Of a stretch of 64,000 nt of DNA, positions 63,456 to 64,000 are shown in pieces. The first letter of the stretch is position 1, and every line of letters starts with the position of its first letter. A program made the position numbers and the translations under genes. The stretch lies in contig CAVSPU010000002.1 in the NCBI GenBank assembly GCA_963729815.1, forward strand, positions 434,001 through 498,000, given 5' to 3'. Below the pieces are notes generated by a model. The model saw nothing but the letters and a program-made list of their open reading frames with translations, ran no database searches and was not told the origin of the DNA. Origin of the DNA: DAHUXN01 sp963729815. GTDB lineage: Bacteria; Acidobacteriota; Terriglobia; Acidiferrales; UBA7541.

Positions 63456-64000
63456 ATGCTGACCATCTCGAATCCGCTGAGCGCGAGCCAAGCCCAGGCG
63501 TATCACGCGGAAGAGTTCTCGAACGCACGCGAGAACTACTACACGCAAGACGATCAGATACGCGGCGAATGGCACGGAAGGCTCGCCGGACAATGGGGAT
63601 TACGAGGACAACTGAGCGAGGAACACTTCCAACGGCTCTCGGAAGGGCAGCATCCGGTCACGGGTGAGCAGCTTGTCCGCCACAAAGCGGCACGGGAATA
63701 CGTGAACGAACACGGCCAGAAGATACGAACGATGGAGCACCGCGCAGGTTGGGATGCGACATTCTCCGCGCCGAAGAGCGTGTCACTGACTGCGCTTGTG
63801 GGGGGAGACGAACGGGTGCGCGCAGCACATCAAGAAAGCGTGGCCGTCGCCCTGGACGAACTGGAGCGATACGTTCAGGCCCGCATCGGCGGAAACCTCC
63901 CGCCAGAAACAACCGGCAAATGGGTAGCGGCGAAGTTCCAGCATGACAGCGCAAGGCCCGTTGACGGCTACGCCGCTCCGCAATTGCATACACACGTAGT
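63456..64000 (+). CDS. MobF/TrwC-type conjugative relaxase, N-terminal fragment
   Basis: From ATG 63456 the frame stays open to the window edge, giving 181 codons. It opens MLTISNPLSASQAQAYHAEE and has a YY pair at residues 28-29, candidates for the catalytic tyrosines that bind nicked DNA. GWDATFSAPKSVSLTAL is a strong MobF/TrwC N-terminal motif. The metal-binding HUH motif is reached at the end in PQLHTHVV. The C-terminal helicase part lies beyond the window. It initiates transfer by nicking at oriT. It is coupled to the T4CP gene. Confidence 0.88.
   Translation, partial: MLTISNPLSASQAQAYHAEEFSNARENYYTQDDQIRGEWHGRLAGQWGLRGQLSEEHFQRLSEGQHPVTGEQLVRHKAAREYVNEHGQKIRTMEHRAGWDATFSAPKSVSLTALVGGDERVRAAHQESVAVALDELERYVQARIGGNLPPETTGKWVAAKFQHDSARPVDGYAAPQLHTHV

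Larger units (their letters stand above)
58047..64000. mobile_element. Integrative element inserted at tRNA-Lys (left part; right end outside window)
   Basis: From the tRNA 3' end onward the gene content is mobile-type: tyrosine integrase facing the tRNA, excisionase-like HTH protein, unknown 381-residue protein, small RHH-like accessory, type IV coupling ATPase and a MobF-type relaxase. The element end and the duplicated tRNA 3' fragment (attR) are not in the window, so its size and whether it encodes its own conjugation pore are unknown. The tRNA 3' part at about 58022-58046 is the candidate attL core. Confidence 0.8.

Overview
The window looks like a chromosomal segment of a Gram-negative member of Acidobacteriota, probably the Terriglobia side of the phylum. 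This is inferred from gene content, not from a marker-gene search. The clues are a high G+C base composition, a VWFA-type secreted protein of the family common in acidobacteria, a PEP-CTERM-tailed ice-binding-like protein, lipid A-type genes (LpxD and an LpxL-like acyltransferase), a DUF4097 envelope-stress operon, and a complete squalene/hopanoid operon. Dispersed intergenic repeats resembling those of large soil acidobacterial genomes fit the same picture.

Layout. Positions 1-164 hold the first codons of an alpha-amylase family gene running off the left edge. From 494 to 9349 are an HtrA protease, a peptidoglycan-binding protein, a penicillin acylase-type hydrolase, a Tat-exported flavoprotein, an aldehyde dehydrogenase and an AT-richer unknown gene. 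Positions 9783-12631 carry hrcA-grpE-dnaJ without dnaK. Positions 12972-16830 are repeat-rich and gene-poor: an ice-binding-like gene, an orphan exbD and a DUF2971 gene, with a ~123 bp inverted repeat pair at 14137 and 16584. Positions 16831-24170 hold rsmE, a small secreted protein, an orphan nuoF and an RND efflux pair. Positions 24402-28085 hold three PilZ proteins around a threonine dehydratase, then the VWFA protein. Positions 28099-37247 are mostly minus strand: a beta-propeller/S55 peptidase pair and an ECF sigma operon (sigma, anti-sigma, two small membrane proteins, DUF4097 protein), with aroA between them on the plus strand. Positions 37479-45578 mix envelope genes (YbhN-like, GT39, LpxL-like, LpxD) with nrdR, an acetyltransferase, a hydrolase and a MobB-like P-loop protein.

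Positions 45929-56355 form one tightly packed hopanoid operon: shc, hpnH, hpnA, hpnG, two zinc alcohol dehydrogenases, hpnC, hpnD, hpnE. Most junctions overlap by a few bases. HpnC/D/E make squalene, Shc cyclises it, and HpnH and HpnG add and trim the ribose side chain. The two inserted dehydrogenases are plausible enzymes for the later reduction of ribosylhopane to bacteriohopanetetrol, and this is the most interesting functional hypothesis here.

From 57972 there is a tRNA-Lys(UUU) gene, and immediately after it an integrated mobile element begins and runs past the right edge. It has a tyrosine integrase facing the tRNA, a helix-turn-helix excisionase-like protein, an unknown 381-residue protein, a small ribbon-helix-helix-like accessory protein, a type IV coupling ATPase and the N-terminus of a MobF/TrwC-type relaxase. 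Perfect inverted repeats sharing a GCAACC/GGTTGC half-site lie in its regulatory gaps.
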